NCBI GenBank assembly: GCA_021738625.1
Contig: JAIPBS010000002.1
Span: 147,225 to 211,224 of the forward strand
DNA: 64,000 nucleotides
DNA from: Bacteroidales bacterium
GTDB taxonomy: Bacteria > Bacteroidota > Bacteroidia > Bacteroidales > JAIOZK01
Direction: 5' to 3'
The translations under genes were made by a program, and so were the position numbers. Position 1 is the first letter of the stretch; the number at the start of each line of letters is the position of its first letter. A model generated the notes under the pieces. That model ran no database searches. It worked only from the letters and a program-made list of their open reading frames with translations, and was not told where the DNA came from. Below, piece after piece: positions 61,101 through 64,000 of the stretch.

Positions 61101-63563
61101 ATGGTAAGACGTATATTTCTTTTTGCGCTTCTTTTGATGTTTACCGCCGGTGTCCTTAATGCCCAGCATTGCTTGCGTGGCAAGGTGGTGGACGCCGACC
61201 GGCGAAATCCACTGGCCTTTGTACACGTTCTTGTGAACAACGGAGAAAGCGGGGTAACCACCGACATCGACGGGAAATTTTATGTGTGTTCGGATGATCC
61301 GCCTGAAAACATTCGTTTTTCCTATGTGGGTTATGAAACCTATGTTATGGAAGATTTTCCTGGAGATGATGCACTATTTGTGTTGCTTGAGCCGGTTGAA
61401 TACCAATTGCATGAAGTGGAGGTGTTCCCTACCGAGAATCCTGCTCACCGCATCATCAACAATGCCGTCGAAAACCGGAAACTGAACGATCCGGAAAGCC
61501 TGGAGGCCTTTACCTACAATTCTTATGATAAGATGATCTTTTCGCTGGAACCGGATTCGCTTATGCAGATCGACTCGATGGTGTTCGATACCGCGGATTC
61601 CGAAACGCGCGAATTCCTTGAAAAACATCATTTGTTTATGATGGAAAGCGTTTCCGAGCGCAAGTATATGCGTCCCGGCCTGAACAAGGAAGAGGTGATC
61701 GCAACCAGGATTTCTGGCTTCAAAGATCCCATTTTTGTTTTCCTGATTTCCCAGATGCAATCCACTTCTTTTTATGAGGAGCGCATCAGCATATCGGATA
61801 AAAACTACATCAATCCCATTTCCAGGGGAAGCACCGGAAAATATTTCTTTTTGTTAAGAGACACGACCTACACCGACCGGGGCGACTCTGTTTTCATCAT
61901 TTCTTACCGGCCACGGAAAAAAACCAATTTCGATGGTTTGCGGGGTGTGTTGTCGATCAACTCCAACAATTGGGCCATACAGAATGTGATCGCCGAACCG
62001 GCGCGCAAGGAAAGCGGCATCAGCATGCGTATCGAGCAGATGTACGAAATGATCGATAAAGAAACCTGGTTCCCGGTTCAACTGAAAACAGAGGTTTACG
62101 TGGGCGGATTGATGGTGAGTGATTCGACGCTGGAGGTGGGTGTGGGATCGGACAGCACCAACGTGGATTTCCCGATCGGGATTGGTAAAAGCTATATTCG
62201 CGACATCAATCTGAACCCTGATCTGAAACGCAGGCATTTCAACCATATCGAAGTGGAAGTGATGCCCGACGCCTCGGAAAAGGACGAGAAGTTCTGGGAA
62301 TACTACCGCATCGACTCTCTGAGTTTCAAAGAGAAAAACACTTACGCATTTCTCGACAGCATAGGCGATGAATACAATTTTGACGAGGTGGCCAAAACCT
62401 TTGAAACCTTGTTGGTAGGAGAGATCCCCTGGGGAAAGTTCAACCTCGACCTGGATGAGTTCATTCATTACAACGGCTATGAAGGGCTGTACCTCGGACT
62501 GGGCGGCCACACCAACAAAAAGCTTTCGCGCTGGTTTCGCCTGGGCGGATACTGGGGATACGGTTTCAAAGATAAAACAGCCAAATACGGCGGAAACCTG
62601 AACCTGTTGTTGAACCGGTACCGGGAGCTGGAAGCCGGATTTTCATATGATTTTAATGTGATGGAGAGCGGTGGGGTCAACTTCTATGATGAGCGGGACA
62701 ATATTTTGTATCCTGAGAATTTCAGGGACTTCCTAATCAAACGGATGAACCTGTACGAGCGCTGGCAGGCGAGGGTTTCCTTCAGGGCGCTGAACTGGTT
62801 TAAGGTTCATCTGGGCTTTGGTGAATCGGCAAAGGAGGCATACAGGGATTACCGCTTCGGGACAGTTGGCGAAAATGCATCCTTGATGTTGAACGAATTC
62901 CGCTTCACGGAACTTACCGCCGGATTTCGTTTTGCCTACCAGGAAAAATTCGTCCAAACCATGAACACCCGGGTTTCGCTCGGGACAAAGTTCCCGATCG
63001 TTCAGTTTAAATACACCCGGGGCTTTAACGACCTGCTGAACGGGGAGTTTGAATATGACCGCTTCGATCTGCAGATCGATGAATCTTTTTATTCGAAATA
63101 CCTCGGTGAAACAAAGATCAGGTTGAGGGCCGGTTACATCGACGGCAACATCCCGTATTGCAACCTTTACAACGGAAACGGCAGCTACCGTAGCTTTACG
63201 ATATTTGCACCCTTCAGCTTTGCCACCATGCGGATGAATGAATTCCTTTCCAATAAATATTTGGCGCTTTACCTTACGCATAATTTCGGGGAGCTGTTGA
63301 TCAGGAACGAAAAATTTTCGCCCGAATTTGTGATCAGCAGCAATTTTGCCATCGGCTGGCTCGACAATCCGGGCATGCACCACAACAGCGATTTCAAGAT
63401 CATGGACAAAGGATACTTCGAGTCCGGTCTCCTGATAAACGATCTGCTGAACCTGCAGATATACCAGCTCGGACTGGGCGCCTATTACAGGTACGGACCT
63501 TATGCTTATGATCAGGTGATGAAGAATTTTGCCTGGAAGCTGAGTATTACATTTCCATTCTGA
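61101..63563 (+). CDS. DUF5686/carboxypeptidase-regulatory-domain outer membrane protein
   Basis: An 820-residue protein: signal peptide (MVRRIFLFALLLMFTAGVLNAQ), an N-terminal CarboxypepD_reg-like domain (about 25-110, LRGKVVDADRRNPLAFVHV, GVTTDIDGKFYV), and a DUF5686 beta-rich body predicted to form an outer-membrane barrel (repeated aromatic strands such as GYWGYGFKDKTAKYGG and GLYLGLGGHTNKKLSRWFRLG). Such proteins are common in Bacteroidota. It follows the ABC exporter by 8 bp, so the three genes may work together in envelope export. Confidence 0.85.
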   Translation: MVRRIFLFALLLMFTAGVLNAQHCLRGKVVDADRRNPLAFVHVLVNNGESGVTTDIDGKFYVCSDDPPENIRFSYVGYETYVMEDFPGDDALFVLLEPVEYQLHEVEVFPTENPAHRIINNAVENRKLNDPESLEAFTYNSYDKMIFSLEPDSLMQIDSMVFDTADSETREFLEKHHLFMMESVSERKYMRPGLNKEEVIATRISGFKDPIFVFLISQMQSTSFYEERISISDKNYINPISRGSTGKYFFLLRDTTYTDRGDSVFIISYRPRKKTNFDGLRGVLSINSNNWAIQNVIAEPARKESGISMRIEQMYEMIDKETWFPVQLKTEVYVGGLMVSDSTLEVGVGSDSTNVDFPIGIGKSYIRDINLNPDLKRRHFNHIEVEVMPDASEKDEKFWEYYRIDSLSFKEKNTYAFLDSIGDEYNFDEVAKTFETLLVGEIPWGKFNLDLDEFIHYNGYEGLYLGLGGHTNKKLSRWFRLGGYWGYGFKDKTAKYGGNLNLLLNRYRELEAGFSYDFNVMESGGVNFYDERDNILYPENFRDFLIKRMNLYERWQARVSFRALNWFKVHLGFGESAKEAYRDYRFGTVGENASLMLNEFRFTELTAGFRFAYQEKFVQTMNTRVSLGTKFPIVQFKYTRGFNDLLNGEFEYDRFDLQIDESFYSKYLGETKIRLRAGYIDGNIPYCNLYNGNGSYRSFTIFAPFSFATMRMNEFLSNKYLALYLTHNFGELLIRNEKFSPEFVISSNFAIGWLDNPGMHHNSDFKIMDKGYFESGLLINDLLNLQIYQLGLGAYYRYGPYAYDQVMKNFAWKLSITFPF

Positions 63564-63764
63564 AGAGAATAGCCTGAGCCCCCAGCTTAAACCCGTCGGG
63601 TTTGTAAGATATATGGCAAAACCCAGGGGGGGAGGCATCGATAGCACAGATTGTCAGCCATTTGTTGTGGTAAAGATATCAAGAGAATAAAATCGCCAAA
63701 ACACCTTATAAATCCAAAACCAAAAAAAATATAATCATATCATTGGTGTCCGGATAATTAAAGG

Positions 63765-63907
63765 AGATCCCTCGCTCCGCTCGGGATGACAATGTTTTCA
63801 GAGGTTTAAGAGGGAGTAGGGGTGGTTTGGAGGCATAGCCCCCAGTCCACCCCTACTCCCTCCAAATCGCCCAACTAGCATGTCATCCCGAGCGGAGCGA
63901 GGGATCT
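63765..63907 (+). repeat. 143-bp inverted-repeat element with perfect 27-bp ends
   Basis: Arm 1 at 63765-63791 (agatccctcgctccgctcgg...) is the exact reverse complement of 63881-63907. Inside, gagggagtaggggtgg (63810) pairs with ccacccctactccctc (63847-63862). The ends are unrelated in sequence to family B but similarly structured; this could be a MITE-like element. An (AT)n run follows at 63939-63955. 63564-63764 holds no recognised gene. Confidence 0.75.
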
Positions 63908-64000
63908 GTCGGCGTTTAGTCGGACAGTAGTGTAATCATATATATATATATATAATGTTAATAAATTTCTTGTATTTTGAGGTTACTTTTCTTAAATTTA

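Overview
This window is chromosomal DNA of a Bacteroidota bacterium, most likely an anaerobic or facultative member of the Bacteroidales/Marinilabiliales side of the phylum. The evidence is type IX secretion (T9SS) C-terminal sorting domains of both type A and type B, DUF5686 and DUF5687 proteins, LytS/LytTR two-component pairs, a ferredoxin-dependent 2-oxoacid oxidoreductase, and many intergenic boxes matching the Bacteroidetes -7 promoter consensus TAnnTTTG with little Shine-Dalgarno signal. No rRNA, tRNA or CRISPR array was seen.

Layout. 0-7 kb: the 3' end of korB, tilS, a DsbD-like transmembrane thiol-disulfide protein and two secreted T9SS proteins. 7-19 kb (minus strand): ahpC, then a tightly packed run reading guaB, three SurA/PpiC-type prolyl isomerases, a MoxR ATPase, and an HlyD adaptor, MacB-type permease and TolC channel. 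19-25 kb: a T9SS type B protein behind an M16 protease pair (one active, one lacking the metal motif), divergent from glyA. 25-32 kb: an ERCC4/HhH nuclease, sixA-ppk1, and a TPR histidine kinase with its LytTR regulator. 32-35.5 kb: a large secreted protein of about 41 short repeats ending in a self-cleaving S74 chaperone domain. 35.6-40 kb: molybdenum cofactor genes moeA, a short moaA, moaC and a MOSC-MogA fusion, then an HD protein and an FtsB/DivIC-like protein. 40.6-43.4 kb: a VCBS-repeat sensor kinase and LytTR regulator.

43.4-51 kb is the accessory region and the most interesting part. It holds a complete diversity-generating retroelement (DGR): a lipoprotein target ending in a FISUMP domain with a variable repeat (VR), a hairpin, an Avd-like four-helix protein, a template repeat (TR) and a DGR-type reverse transcriptase. 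TR and VR align without gaps over 194 bp. They differ at 31 positions, every one an adenine in TR, and at none of the 125 non-adenine positions. Around and inside the cassette sit copies of a 200-225 bp multi-hairpin repeat whose stems differ in sequence from copy to copy but stay base-paired, and a tandem duplication carrying GIY-YIG endonuclease genes. A remnant and an intact copy of DUF4143 ATPase genes follow; both have paired 32-bp-spaced direct repeats upstream.

52.5-64 kb returns to core genes: priA, pfkA, an RlmL-like methyltransferase, a truncated MazG-like pyrophosphatase, a CHAD protein, an ABC exporter (DUF5687 permease plus ATPase) and a DUF5686 outer-membrane protein. It ends with a 143-bp element bounded by perfect 27-bp inverted repeats. 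A second dispersed repeat of about 103 bp with two hairpins occurs four times across the window.
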